A stretch of DNA of 33,395 nucleotides from Muribaculaceae bacterium Isolate-013 (NCI) (lineage in GTDB: Bacteria; Bacteroidota; Bacteroidia; Bacteroidales; Muribaculaceae). The notes beneath the pieces were generated by a model. The model worked only from the letters and a program-made list of their open reading frames with translations, was not told where the DNA came from and made no database searches. Both the position numbers and the translations under genes were made by a program. The stretch lies in contig SCEJ01000035.1 of NCBI GenBank assembly GCA_004102785.1, forward strand, positions 1 through 33,395, given 5' to 3'. The first letter of the stretch is position 1, and each line of letters starts with the position of its first letter. This document shows, in pieces, positions 14,373 through 22,561 of this stretch.

Positions 14373-16961
14373 ATGAATTTCAACAGTTTCACTATCAAGT
14401 CGCAGGAGGCGATTCAGAAGGCTCTGGAGTTTACGCGTTCTGCCGGGCAGCAGCAGATCGAGCCTGTTCATCTGCTCAAGGCCATAATAACAGAGGGGGA
14501 GTCGCTGATAAAATTCATTTTCCAGAAAGTCGGCGCCAACCTGCCGCTGGCAGTGCAGCAACTCGACAGGGAGATTGCCTCCCTTCCGAAGGTTTCGGGC
14601 GGTGAGCCGTATCTTAGCCGCACGTCGAATGATGTGCTTCAGAAATCGCTTGACATTGCCAAAAAGATGGGCGACGAGTATGTCACCCTTGAGGCCATGC
14701 TCATGGCATTGTTCCAGGTCAGCTCGCCGGCCTCTACCATACTCAAGGATGCCGGCCTCAGCGAGAAAGAGCTCTCAGGAGCCATCGACGAGCTCCGCAA
14801 AGGCAAGAAAGCCACCGACCAAAGCGCCGAGGACACATATAACGCCCTGTCGAAATATGCCATAAACCTCAACGAACGTGCGCGCTCAGGCAAGCTCGAC
14901 CCGGTAATCGGACGTGACGACGAGATTCGCCGTGTGCTCCAGATTCTTTCGCGGCGCACCAAAAACAACCCTATGCTTATCGGCGAACCGGGCACCGGCA
15001 AGACGGCCATAGCCGAGGGACTCGCGCAGCGTATAGTGCGTGGTGATGTGCCCGAAAACCTCCGCAGCAAGCAGATTTTCTCGCTCGACATGGGCGCTCT
15101 GGTGGCCGGAGCCAAATATAAAGGGGAGTTCGAGGAGCGCCTGAAAGCCATTGTCAACGAGGTGACTCAGAGCGACGGCGAGATTATCCTCTTCATTGAT
15201 GAAATCCATACCCTCGTAGGTGCCGGAAAAGGGGAAGGCGCCATGGATGCCGCCAATATTCTCAAGCCGGCTCTCGCCCGCGGCGAGCTCCGCTCGATCG
15301 GCGCCACCACCCTTGACGAGTATCAGAAATACTTCGAGAAGGATAAGGCGCTCGAACGCCGCTTCCAGAAAGTGATGGTCAACGAACCCGACGAGGCTTC
15401 GGCCATCGCCATACTGCGAGGACTGAAAGAGCGCTATGAGAACCACCACAAGGTGCGCATCCGTGATGAGGCGATTATCGCGGCCGTGACGCTGTCGGAG
15501 CGTTATATCACCGACCGTTTCCTTCCCGACAAGGCCATTGACCTCGTTGACGAGGCCGCCTCGAAGCTGCGTCTCGAAATTGACTCTGTGCCGCAGGCTC
15601 TTGATGAAATCTCACGTATGATAGCCCAGAAGGAGATTGAGCGCGAGGCAATCAAGCGCGAGGGCGACAAGGAGAAGGTGCGCGAGATTGAGAAAGACCT
15701 CGCCGCAATGCGCGAGGAGGAGAAAGAGTTCACCGCCAAGTGGAAAGCCGAGAAAGAGCTTATCGACAAGGTGCAGCAGAACAAAATCGACATCGAGCAG
15801 CTCAACTTCGAGGCCGACCGCGCCGAGCGCGAGGGGGATTATGCCAAAGTGGCTGAAATCCGCTATTCGCGCATACAGCAGAAAGAGGAGGAGAACCGCA
15901 ATATCCAGGAGCAGCTCCGGATGATGCAGGGCGAAAAGGCTCTGATCAAGGAGGAGGTGGATTCGGAGGATATCGCTGACGTTGTGTCGCGCTGGACCGG
16001 AATCCCCGTCAACAAAATGGTGCAGAGCGAGAAGGAGAAGCTGCTCCATCTCGAGGCAGAGCTGCATGACCGTGTGGTAGGGCAGGATGAGGCCATCTCG
16101 GCGATCGCCGATGCTGTGCGCCGCTCGCGTGCCGGCCTGAACGACCCGCGTCGCCCGATCGGCTCGTTCATTTTCCTGGGCACTACCGGTGTCGGCAAGA
16201 CCGAGCTGGCGAAAGCTCTGGCCGAATACCTCTTCGATGACGAGAACATGATGACCCGTATCGATATGTCGGAATATCAGGAGAAGCATGCCGTAAGCCG
16301 TCTTGTGGGGGCACCTCCGGGATATGTGGGCTATGATGAGGGCGGCCAGTTGACTGAGGCCGTGCGACGCAAGCCTTACTCCGTGGTGCTCTTCGATGAA
16401 ATCGAGAAGGCACATCCCGATGTGTTCAATATCCTTCTCCAGGTGCTTGACGACGGACGCCTGACCGACAACAAGGGGCGTATGGTCAATTTCAAGAACA
16501 CCATCATCATCATGACCTCCAACATGGGGTCGTCGGTAATCCGCGAGAACTTCTCGAAAATGACACCGGAAAACAAGGAGGAGACTATTGAGAAAACCAA
16601 GCAGGAGGTGCTCGACATGCTCAAGCAGACCATCCGTCCGGAATTCCTCAACCGCATTGACGAGACGATAATGTTCACACCCCTCAACGAGAAGGAAATC
16701 GAGGAAATCGTGGGGCTTCAGGTCAAGGCTGTAAGGAAAATGCTCGCAGCCAACGGCATCACCCTGGAGGTTACTCCCGCCGCCCTGCACTATCTGGCAG
16801 AGGAGGGTTACGACCCCGAGTTCGGCGCGCGTCCTGTCAAGAGAGTGATACACCGCCTGGTGCTCAACCGCCTGTCAAAGGATATACTGGCGCAGACCGT
16901 CGACAAGGAACGCCCGATAATCATCGACGTGAAGGACGACAGCCTGGTGTTCTCCAACTGA
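14373..16961 (+). CDS. clpB: Chaperone ClpB (Hsp104-type disaggregase)
   Basis: An 862-residue AAA+ hexameric ATPase that pulls proteins out of aggregates together with DnaK. The N-terminal domain is [20 protein letters not shown]. The first ATPase has Walker A GEPGTGKT near residue 204 and Walker [14 protein letters not shown] middle coiled coil spans about 400-530, rich in Lys/Glu/Arg. The second ATPase has GTTGVGKT near 602, and [11 protein letters not shown]. The start at 14373 gives the standard ClpB length; the frame extends 26 codons upstream without family similarity. I did not find a perfect housekeeping promoter in 14248-14372, so heat-shock control by another factor is possible but not shown. 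Confidence 0.97.
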   Translation: MNFNSFTIKSQEAIQKALEFTRSAGQQQIEPVHLLKAIITEGESLIKFIFQKVGANLPLAVQQLDREIASLPKVSGGEPYLSRTSNDVLQKSLDIAKKMGDEYVTLEAMLMALFQVSSPASTILKDAGLSEKELSGAIDELRKGKKATDQSAEDTYNALSKYAINLNERARSGKLDPVIGRDDEIRRVLQILSRRTKNNPMLIGEPGTGKTAIAEGLAQRIVRGDVPENLRSKQIFSLDMGALVAGAKYKGEFEERLKAIVNEVTQSDGEIILFIDEIHTLVGAGKGEGAMDAANILKPALARGELRSIGATTLDEYQKYFEKDKALERRFQKVMVNEPDEASAIAILRGLKERYENHHKVRIRDEAIIAAVTLSERYITDRFLPDKAIDLVDEAASKLRLEIDSVPQALDEISRMIAQKEIEREAIKREGDKEKVREIEKDLAAMREEEKEFTAKWKAEKELIDKVQQNKIDIEQLNFEADRAEREGDYAKVAEIRYSRIQQKEEENRNIQEQLRMMQGEKALIKEEVDSEDIADVVSRWTGIPVNKMVQSEKEKLLHLEAELHDRVVGQDEAISAIADAVRRSRAGLNDPRRPIGSFIFLGTTGVGKTELAKALAEYLFDDENMMTRIDMSEYQEKHAVSRLVGAPPGYVGYDEGGQLTEAVRRKPYSVVLFDEIEKAHPDVFNILLQVLDDGRLTDNKGRMVNFKNTIIIMTSNMGSSVIRENFSKMTPENKEETIEKTKQEVLDMLKQTIRPEFLNRIDETIMFTPLNEKEIEEIVGLQVKAVRKMLAANGITLEVTPAALHYLAEEGYDPEFGARPVKRVIHRLVLNRLSKDILAQTVDKERPIIIDVKDDSLVFSN

Positions 16962-16992
16962 CCGATATAATGTTATTATAAATAAAAGGGAT

Positions 16993-17457
16993 ATGAAAAA
17001 ATTACTTTATCTGCTTCTTTTGCTTCCGCTGGCATTTGCAGTGTCGTCGTGCAGCGATGATGACAACAAGGTTCCTGACGTGACGATTCGCACCACCGTC
17101 TCCGGGGGTGTAATGAAAGACAATGTTATATACGTTGTGCAGGGAGAGACCCTCGGAGTCGAGGTGACTATGGTGAACCACACCGGCGATGACGGCCAGA
17201 TGGGTGTGATAACCTTCTTCCTTGACCACTATAACATCGGGCAGGCACTTTCACCCGAGGTCTTTGAAATCGATACGGAGTCCATGCCTCTGGGCATACA
17301 TCTGCTCCAGGCTCAGATGCCGGTCTACGTTGTCAACTATCCGATATGCTGGGGCTATTTCGATTACCCGGTGAAGGTTGTGGCTTCGGCCGATGATCTT
17401 CCCGACACCCCCGACGAGCCCACCATTACAGGTTCGGTGACCATCAAAAACGACTGA
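16993..17457 (+). CDS. Putative surface-exposed lipoprotein
   Basis: A 154-residue protein with a signal peptide and lipobox (LAFAVSSC, Cys20). The cysteine is followed by SDDDN, matching the acidic lipoprotein export signal that sends Bacteroidetes lipoproteins to the cell surface. The remainder is predicted beta-rich (VTIRTTVSGGVM, LGVEVTMVNHTGDDGQMG, YFDYPVKVV), with an acidic/proline linker DDLPDTPDEPT near the end. It looks like an immunoglobulin-like or similar sandwich. I do not recognise a family. It starts 31 bases after clpB and 52 bases before the GT2 gene, without an obvious promoter or terminator on either side. Confidence 0.75.
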   Translation: MKKLLYLLLLLPLAFAVSSCSDDDNKVPDVTIRTTVSGGVMKDNVIYVVQGETLGVEVTMVNHTGDDGQMGVITFFLDHYNIGQALSPEVFEIDTESMPLGIHLLQAQMPVYVVNYPICWGYFDYPVKVVASADDLPDTPDEPTITGSVTIKND

Positions 17458-17509
17458 AGGCAATAAACGGGCGTGAAACCGCGTTTGAAATATATACACG
17501 TTTCCGCCC

Positions 17510-18472
17510 ATGAACCCCGCTACTGAGAATAACCCCCTTGTTTCCGTGATAGTGCCCGTGTATAACGCGGCGCGATGGCTTCCGGAGCTTTTCGGCTCCC
17601 TGCGGTCGCAGACCTACGGAAACATGGAGGTTATTCTCGTCAATGACGGTTCGACCGATTCTTCGCCGGATGAATGCCTGCGGCTTGCCGGCGCCGACTC
17701 CAGGTTCCGCCTTGTCAGCAAGCCGAACGGCGGCCTTTCCTCGGCCAGGAATTACGGACTGGAGCACGCGCGCGGCGAATGGATTTTCTTTGTCGACGCC
17801 GATGATATGGTACAGCCGCGGGCAATCGAACGCCTGGTGGATACTGCTGCCGCCACCGGAGCCGACATTGTGGTAGGTTCTTTTGCAAACACCTCGGTGA
17901 TGCCGCCGGAGCCGGCGTGCGGGCAGCCGGTAATCATGGAGCCGGCCGATGCTGTGGGTGTGTCGCTCTACCAGACACCTCCGATGAACCATGCCTGGGG
18001 CACGCTTTACAGCCGCGGAATATTCTGCCCCTGCGGACCGCGCTTCACCGAAGGGCTGTGGTATGAGGACCTCGATTTGTTCTACCGTATTTTCGAGAGG
18101 GCCGGCAAAATAGCCTATCTTCCCGAAAAACTTTATTTTTACCGGAAGAATCCGTCGAGCTTCATCAACACCCTGTCGCCCGGACGATTCGATGCCCTGA
18201 CTGTCACTGACCGGATTCTGAGTTATTACAGCGGCACTCCGCTGGAGCCTGCGGCACGCGACCGCAGGTTCAGCGCCCATTTCAACATACTGCTTCTGCT
18301 TCTGCGCTGTGGCAGTGACGGGCATGAGGCGATGTCCAGGGCCTGGAGTGTGGTAAAGAGAGGCCGGGCGGAGGCTATACGTAACCCGAAAGTCCGCCTG
18401 AAGAACAAGCTCGGCGCCATTCTCTCCTACGGCGGCAGGCCGTTCCTGAAATTATTGTCAAAATTATCGTAA
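17510..18472 (+). CDS. Glycosyltransferase family 2
   Basis: A 320-residue GT-A fold enzyme. Nucleotide-sugar binding motifs are VSVIVPVYNAARWL and VILVNDGSTDSSP. The metal-binding motif is FFVDADD near residue 97. A later YEDLDLFYRIF segment resembles the ED acceptor-base motif of the family. It likely adds a sugar to a surface polysaccharide or glycolipid; donor and acceptor are unknown. There is no transmembrane segment. It is the first gene of a tight cluster: 7 bases to the phosphoribosyltransferase, which overlaps the HAD gene. That context suggests a shared pathway. Confidence 0.92.
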   Translation: MNPATENNPLVSVIVPVYNAARWLPELFGSLRSQTYGNMEVILVNDGSTDSSPDECLRLAGADSRFRLVSKPNGGLSSARNYGLEHARGEWIFFVDADDMVQPRAIERLVDTAAATGADIVVGSFANTSVMPPEPACGQPVIMEPADAVGVSLYQTPPMNHAWGTLYSRGIFCPCGPRFTEGLWYEDLDLFYRIFERAGKIAYLPEKLYFYRKNPSSFINTLSPGRFDALTVTDRILSYYSGTPLEPAARDRRFSAHFNILLLLLRCGSDGHEAMSRAWSVVKRGRAEAIRNPKVRLKNKLGAILSYGGRPFLKLLSKLS

Positions 18473-18479
18473 CAACACC

Positions 18480-19079
18480 ATGAAAGTCATAACACTCAAT
18501 AATGCCGGGCTCGACTGGCAGACCCGCGAACTTGCGGCACGTGTTCTCGCCGACCATCCGGAGCCGTTCAACTGTGTGCTGTCGGTGAAAAAGGGGGGCA
18601 GCTATGTGGCGGCCTCTTTCCTGAAAAGTTTTCCGGCGCAGAATATGCTTTCATATGGAGAAATCGACCTCCACCGGCCGTCGACACATTATAAGAAAGG
18701 GATGCTGGTGAGTCTGCTCCCTCATGTGCCGCTGTGGATTCTCAACACCATGCGTTTCATCGAGGCCTGCATGCTGAAACTCAACCAGCAGATTTTTGAG
18801 CCTAAGGCTCCGCATGTCACCCTGCCTGACGATATACTTGAATCGGTAAACGACGTGGAGGTGCCGGAAATTCTTGTTATCGACGACGCAGTTGATTCGG
18901 GCAAGACCGTGCGCGGCATTGTCGATGCCATTCTTGCCGCCAATCCGCGAGCCCGCGTGAAGGTGCTCGCCATTACCGTGACAACCACCTCTCCGATGAT
19001 TATGGCCGATTATTATATATATTACGATTCCGTGCTTGTGCGGTTTCCGTGGTCAAAAGACTATAAGGAGCAGCTATGA
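18480..19079 (+). CDS. Type I phosphoribosyltransferase-fold protein
   Basis: A 199-residue protein with the PRPP-binding signature EILVIDDAVDSGKTVRGI around residues 130-147 (hydrophobic strand, DD, then a D-S-G-K-T loop). An earlier LSVKKGGSYVA could be the pyrophosphate loop. It lacks motifs assigning it to purine, pyrimidine or orotate salvage. A central segment (GMLVSLLPHVPLWILNTMRFIEAC) is partly hydrophobic. It would transfer a ribose-5-phosphate to an unknown acceptor, or act as a regulator. Its position between a glycosyltransferase and a HAD phosphatase points to a ribose-containing surface sugar or precursor, as inference only. Its stop overlaps the start of the HAD gene. Confidence 0.82.
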   Translation: MKVITLNNAGLDWQTRELAARVLADHPEPFNCVLSVKKGGSYVAASFLKSFPAQNMLSYGEIDLHRPSTHYKKGMLVSLLPHVPLWILNTMRFIEACMLKLNQQIFEPKAPHVTLPDDILESVNDVEVPEILVIDDAVDSGKTVRGIVDAILAANPRARVKVLAITVTTTSPMIMADYYIYYDSVLVRFPWSKDYKEQL

Positions 19080-19675
19080 CGGTAGTTGACCTTGACGGCA
19101 CATTGCTTTGCGGCAATTCGTTCCGCTGGTTCACACGATATGTGTTGCGCCTGGCTGTCCGGCGCCGGCCTATGGCGGCGGCTGAGCTGTGCGTGCTCCT
19201 GGCGCTCCGCAGGCTCAGGACATGCAGCCACCGCCGCCTTAAATGGCATCTGATGAAGATTGCCGACATTGTGCTGTCGGCTGATGATTACAGCGCATTT
19301 GCCCGTATGCTGAAAGAGAGAATAAACCGGCGTGTGCTCGCGGCTCTGGGTAATGAGCAAAAGATAGTAATAGCCTCGGCGGCTTCCGATGAATATGTGG
19401 CCCCGTTCGTGGAGCTTATGGGGTGGAGATACCATGTGGCGACACGTAGGCCTCCCTCGGGAAAGTACAGCGATTATATCGAGTGCCGCGGCGAGATGAA
19501 AGTCAAGGCGTTGAGGCGTATGTTTCCCGGCGAAAGCATTACGGCGGTATATACTGACCATGTCGACGATCTGCCGTTGCTTGCGGCTTCGTCCGGACGC
19601 CGCGTGCTTGTCAGTCCTTCGGCCTCAACGCTCATGACTGTGAGTCTCGCCGGACTTGAGCCGGAGTTGATATGA
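19076..19675 (+). CDS. HAD family phosphatase (SerB-like, HAD-IB)
   Basis: A 199-residue HAD hydrolase. Motif I is DLDGTL (Asp5, Asp7), motif II lies in IVIASAASDE, motif III is probably a Lys in the segment before MKVKALRRMF, and motif IV is YTDHVDDLPLL. The cap between motifs I and II is helical and very Arg-rich. It likely dephosphorylates a small phosphorylated metabolite or lipid-linked sugar phosphate. It overlaps the phosphoribosyltransferase gene by 4 bases (ATGA), so translation is coupled. A reasonable guess is that it removes the 5-phosphate after the transferase step, as happens in decaprenyl-phosphoribose pathways, although those use a UbiA-type enzyme. Confidence 0.85.
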   Translation: MTVVDLDGTLLCGNSFRWFTRYVLRLAVRRRPMAAAELCVLLALRRLRTCSHRRLKWHLMKIADIVLSADDYSAFARMLKERINRRVLAALGNEQKIVIASAASDEYVAPFVELMGWRYHVATRRPPSGKYSDYIECRGEMKVKALRRMFPGESITAVYTDHVDDLPLLAASSGRRVLVSPSASTLMTVSLAGLEPELI

Positions 19676-19891
19676 AAGGGTGCCGCCCGGCCGTCAGGGC
19701 CGGTTCAGGGATTCCCGGCGTATAATAGTGCGAATTTATGCGTAAATTATTCATACATAGATTGGCTAGGATGTGTGTGATGAATAAATACATCGGTTAT
19801 TCATTGATAGATTGAAAATTATGTAGGAACCGATTGTAAAAATATTGTTGTTAAATATTGTAAAAATATACATTCTATACAAATCTTTGCT
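19676..19891. other. Intergenic region after the HAD gene
   Basis: A GC-rich hairpin without a T tract follows the HAD stop (CCGGCC/GGCCGG near 19689-19705). After it the sequence turns AT-rich, with ATTCAT-type words (for example near 19748 and 19801). No coding frame or known RNA is seen. Confidence 0.4.
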
Positions 19892-19899
19892 TATATTTG
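19892..19899 (+). promoter_or_regulatory. -7 box of a candidate small-RNA gene
   Basis: TATATTTG is a perfect TAnnTTTG. No clean TTTG lies 19-21 bases upstream. Transcription would begin near 19906. Confidence 0.45.
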
Positions 19900-19905
19900 C
19901 ACCGT

Positions 19906-20083
19906 GAAACAGAAATCAAGTTTCCGCTTCACTAAAATTAGCTTTTTATACATCCTCAAGAGTGAGGAGTGATTAATAGAGAAAGAAAAATATAAATATT
20001 TGCAGTGAAAGGTAGGCCGTTGTGAAACGTCCTGCTTGTCCCGGCCACCTGAGGTTATCCGCTCTTGGCCGGGACTTTTTTTT
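19906..20083 (+). ncRNA. Candidate free-standing small RNA
   Basis: About 178 nt lie between a -7 box and a very strong terminator, with no convincing ORF. The next gene, mltG, has its own -7 box directly after the T tract. The segment begins with GTGAAAC...GTTTC and GTGAA...TTCAC inverted repeats (about 19903-19932) and ends in the GTCCCGGCCA hairpin. It is not recognised as 6S, SRP RNA or tmRNA: the ends do not pair as in 6S and the SRP loop is missing. The 5' end is uncertain. Confidence 0.4.
20038..20083 (+). terminator. Strong terminator upstream of mltG
   Basis: GTCCCGGCCA (20038-20047) pairs perfectly with TGGCCGGGAC (20066-20075), followed by eight T's (20076-20083). No protein gene ends nearby; the HAD stop is 360 bases upstream. 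Confidence 0.9.
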
Positions 20084-20098
20084 ATATGTGAGATTTTG

Positions 20099-20106
20099 TA
20101 ATTTTG
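20099..20106 (+). promoter_or_regulatory. -7 box of the mltG promoter
   Basis: TAATTTTG. The -33 position falls in the T tract of the preceding terminator (TTTT at 20076-20079, 19 bases away). The start near 20113 gives a leader of about 17 nt to the ATG at 20130. Confidence 0.65.
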
Positions 20107-20129
20107 CAGTGGAAAAGATTATCGTGAAA

Positions 20130-21236
20130 ATGACCGATACAGAAAAAAAAGCAGAAAATAAATCACGGCATGCCGGAGCGCGCCGGAAGAAAAATTCCCG
20201 GAAAAATAAAAAGGGCGGCAGCCTCGGGCGCAGGATTCTGTTGGGAATCGCCGTGCTGTCGGTGATTCTCGGCTCAATCGCAGTGTGGCGCGGCCGCATG
20301 TATATCGCCGTCTATTCGCCTGACGACGATGCAGCTGGGTGGGTATATATACCGGCCGGAGCCACAAGGGAGTCGGTGCGTGATTCCCTTGAATCGGCGC
20401 TCGGAAAGGATTTCGGCGGCAAGGTGGCGTCGGTGTGGAGCGGCGAGCTCTCAATGGCACGCGGAGCCTACCGTGTGGAGCCAGGTGCAAGAGCCTGGCG
20501 CGTGGCAAAGAAAATCGGGCGAGGCATTCAGTCGCCAGTAAAGGTGTCGTTCAACAATATGCGCACGCTCGAGCAGCTCTCGGAGCGCCTGGCGGCCAGG
20601 ATGGAGTTTTCTGCCGATGATTTTATCACAGCCTGCGATTCGGTGGCGAAAGCCCGCGGCATGAACCGCGACACTTTGGCCACATATCTGTTCCCGGATA
20701 CCTATGAGGCATTCTGGACCGATTCGCCGGCGCGGCTGCTGGCACGCATGGAGGATGCCCACAGCCGTTTCTGGACCCCCACCAGGCGCGAAAAAGCGGC
20801 TGAGCTCGGCCTGACTCCGGCCAAGGCCTACATACTGGCCTCGATTGTGGAGGAGGAGAGCGCTAAAAGAGACGAACGCCCGGTGATCGGGCGCCTTTAC
20901 CTCAACCGGCTTAAAAAGGGTATGCTGCTCCAGGCCGACCCTACGGTTAAATTCGCCTGCGGTGATTTCGCGGCCCGACGCATCACCGGCGATATGCTTC
21001 GCAAGGATTCCCCCTATAACACCTACCGTGTCAAGGGGCTCCCCCCCGGACCTATCCGTCTGGCCGAGGCATCGACCATTGACGGCATACTCTCTTCCGC
21101 CCCGAACTCCTATATATATATGTGTGCGAAAGCTGACTTTTCCGGGCGGCATGCATTCGCATCCGGTTATGAGGAGCACCGGCGTAATGCGGCGGCATAT
21201 CACAAGGCCCTTGACGCGCGTGGCATAAAGAAATAG
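20130..21236 (+). CDS. mltG: Endolytic murein transglycosylase MltG
   Basis: A 368-residue inner-membrane enzyme that cleaves nascent glycan strands and sets their length. A cytoplasmic Lys/Arg-rich tail (about 1-37) precedes one membrane helix (GRRILLGIAVLSVILGSIAVW). The extracytoplasmic YceG domain includes LASIVEEESAKRDERPVIGRLYLNRLKKGM with the catalytic Glu in the VEEE segment, LQADPTVKFA and YNTYRVKGLPPGPI. The start is fixed by the promoter box just upstream; a longer in-frame reading from 20022 would run through a terminator. The acyltransferase gene follows after 39 bases and may be co-transcribed. Confidence 0.95.
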   Translation: MTDTEKKAENKSRHAGARRKKNSRKNKKGGSLGRRILLGIAVLSVILGSIAVWRGRMYIAVYSPDDDAAGWVYIPAGATRESVRDSLESALGKDFGGKVASVWSGELSMARGAYRVEPGARAWRVAKKIGRGIQSPVKVSFNNMRTLEQLSERLAARMEFSADDFITACDSVAKARGMNRDTLATYLFPDTYEAFWTDSPARLLARMEDAHSRFWTPTRREKAAELGLTPAKAYILASIVEEESAKRDERPVIGRLYLNRLKKGMLLQADPTVKFACGDFAARRITGDMLRKDSPYNTYRVKGLPPGPIRLAEASTIDGILSSAPNSYIYMCAKADFSGRHAFASGYEEHRRNAAAYHKALDARGIKK

Positions 21237-21275
21237 TATAGAAAGTATTATCACATAGTTATATATTGGCATTTC

Positions 21276-22436
21276 ATGGCATCATATCTGAATTCCAGAC
21301 CTCGTTTTGAAATCCTCGACGGGTTGAGAGGTGTGGCGGCCCTCGTGGTGGTTGCGTTTCATGTGTTCGAGGCTTATTCGCCGGGGCCGGCTTATCAGAT
21401 TATCAACCACGGCTATCTTGCGGTTGACTTCTTTTTCGCACTTTCGGGTTTTGTGATAGGCTATGCCTATGATGACCGGTGGCAGAGGGGGATGACAGCC
21501 TCGATGTTTCTGCGCCGCCGGTTCGTGCGTCTGCATCCGATGGTGGTGATGGGAGCTACATTCGGGCTCCTTACATTTTACGCGTCGGCCGGTGATGTCA
21601 GTCCGTCGGTGGCCGGAACCCCTGTTCTGACACTGCTTGGTGTTTTCCTTATGACCTGCCTGCTGCTTCCTGCGCCGTCGTCGCTTGATGTGCGCGGCTG
21701 GGGTGAGTCGTATTCGCTCGACGGACCCATGTGGTCGCTGATGTATGAATATATAGCCAACGTGCTTTATGCGTTTGTGGTGCGCCGGTTCCCCCGGTGG
21801 CTTCTCGGAGCTTTTGTAGCTGTGAGCGCCGTTTTCACCGTTGACGTGGCGCTGAATATCGATTTGTTCAATCTGCTTGAGGCGCGCAACTATCATATCC
21901 ACACAATCATAGGTGGATGGTCGCTGAGCGCCGACCAGCTTTATGTGGGGTCGGTGAGGCTGTTGTATCCCTTCTTCTGCGGCTTGCTCGTGTACAGGCT
22001 CGGCGGAAGGATAAAGCTCCGCGGTGCGTTTCTGTGGTGTTCGCTTGCGGTGGTGGCGCTGTTGTCGCTGCCCCGTATCGGCGAAGGCGCCACGGCCTGG
22101 CATAACGGACTTTACGAGGCAGTGGCTATCCTGCTGCTCTTTCCTGTGATAGTGATGGCCGGAGCCGGCAGCGAGGTCGTCGGCCGTCGCCAGCTTGCTG
22201 TATGCCGGTGGCTGGGAGCCATATCCTATCCGCTATATCTCATCCATTATCCGCTGATATATCTCTATTTCGGATGGCAGCGCACACATGCCGACCTGCC
22301 GGCGCAGGTTCATGTTTTCGCCGGAGTGTCGGTTTTCATACTCTCTGTGGCTCTGGCCTGGGGTGTGCTTCGTCTTTATGACGAACCGGTGCGCCGTTAT
22401 CTTGCCGCGCGATGGTTCGGCAAAGCCTCCAGGTAA
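21276..22436 (+). CDS. Acyltransferase family 3 membrane protein (OafA/YrhL-like)
   Basis: A 386-residue polytopic protein with about ten hydrophobic segments. It begins with the family signature RFEILDGLRGVAALVVVAFHVF, where the FH histidine is thought to be catalytic, and continues GYLAVDFFFALSGFVIGYAYDDR and FLRRRFVRLHPM. Such enzymes move acyl groups, usually acetyl, onto extracytoplasmic polysaccharides, LPS or peptidoglycan. There is no fused SGNH domain, so the chain is of the short kind. The neighbouring mltG suggests an envelope role, but the acceptor is unknown. Confidence 0.92.
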   Translation: MASYLNSRPRFEILDGLRGVAALVVVAFHVFEAYSPGPAYQIINHGYLAVDFFFALSGFVIGYAYDDRWQRGMTASMFLRRRFVRLHPMVVMGATFGLLTFYASAGDVSPSVAGTPVLTLLGVFLMTCLLLPAPSSLDVRGWGESYSLDGPMWSLMYEYIANVLYAFVVRRFPRWLLGAFVAVSAVFTVDVALNIDLFNLLEARNYHIHTIIGGWSLSADQLYVGSVRLLYPFFCGLLVYRLGGRIKLRGAFLWCSLAVVALLSLPRIGEGATAWHNGLYEAVAILLLFPVIVMAGAGSEVVGRRQLAVCRWLGAISYPLYLIHYPLIYLYFGWQRTHADLPAQVHVFAGVSVFILSVALAWGVLRLYDEPVRRYLAARWFGKASR

Positions 22437-22490
22437 CTTTGCGCCGGCCTGTCAATGATGGTTAAAATGCTGTGTAGCCTGCGCCACGGG

Positions 22491-22521
22491 TTGGCTGTGT
22501 GGCCGGAATTTTGTATCTTTG
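22491..22521 (+). promoter_or_regulatory. Promoter of the uvrB-ygiQ unit
   Basis: TTG (22491-22493), 20 bases, TATCTTTG (22514-22521). The predicted start near 22528 leaves a leader of about 34 nt, which supports the uvrB start at 22562. No SOS-type operator was recognised. Confidence 0.75.
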
Positions 22522-22561
22522 CAGGTTAACCGCCCGCAGCCGCGGGCATGCTCTCCTTTTT

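Noticed and set aside
19906-20083. 6S RNA or SRP RNA
   Set aside because: The ends are not complementary as in 6S RNA, and the conserved SRP loop motif was not found.
20022-20129. Upstream extension of mltG
   Set aside because: It would translate through a terminator hairpin and the mltG promoter; the family start is near 20130.
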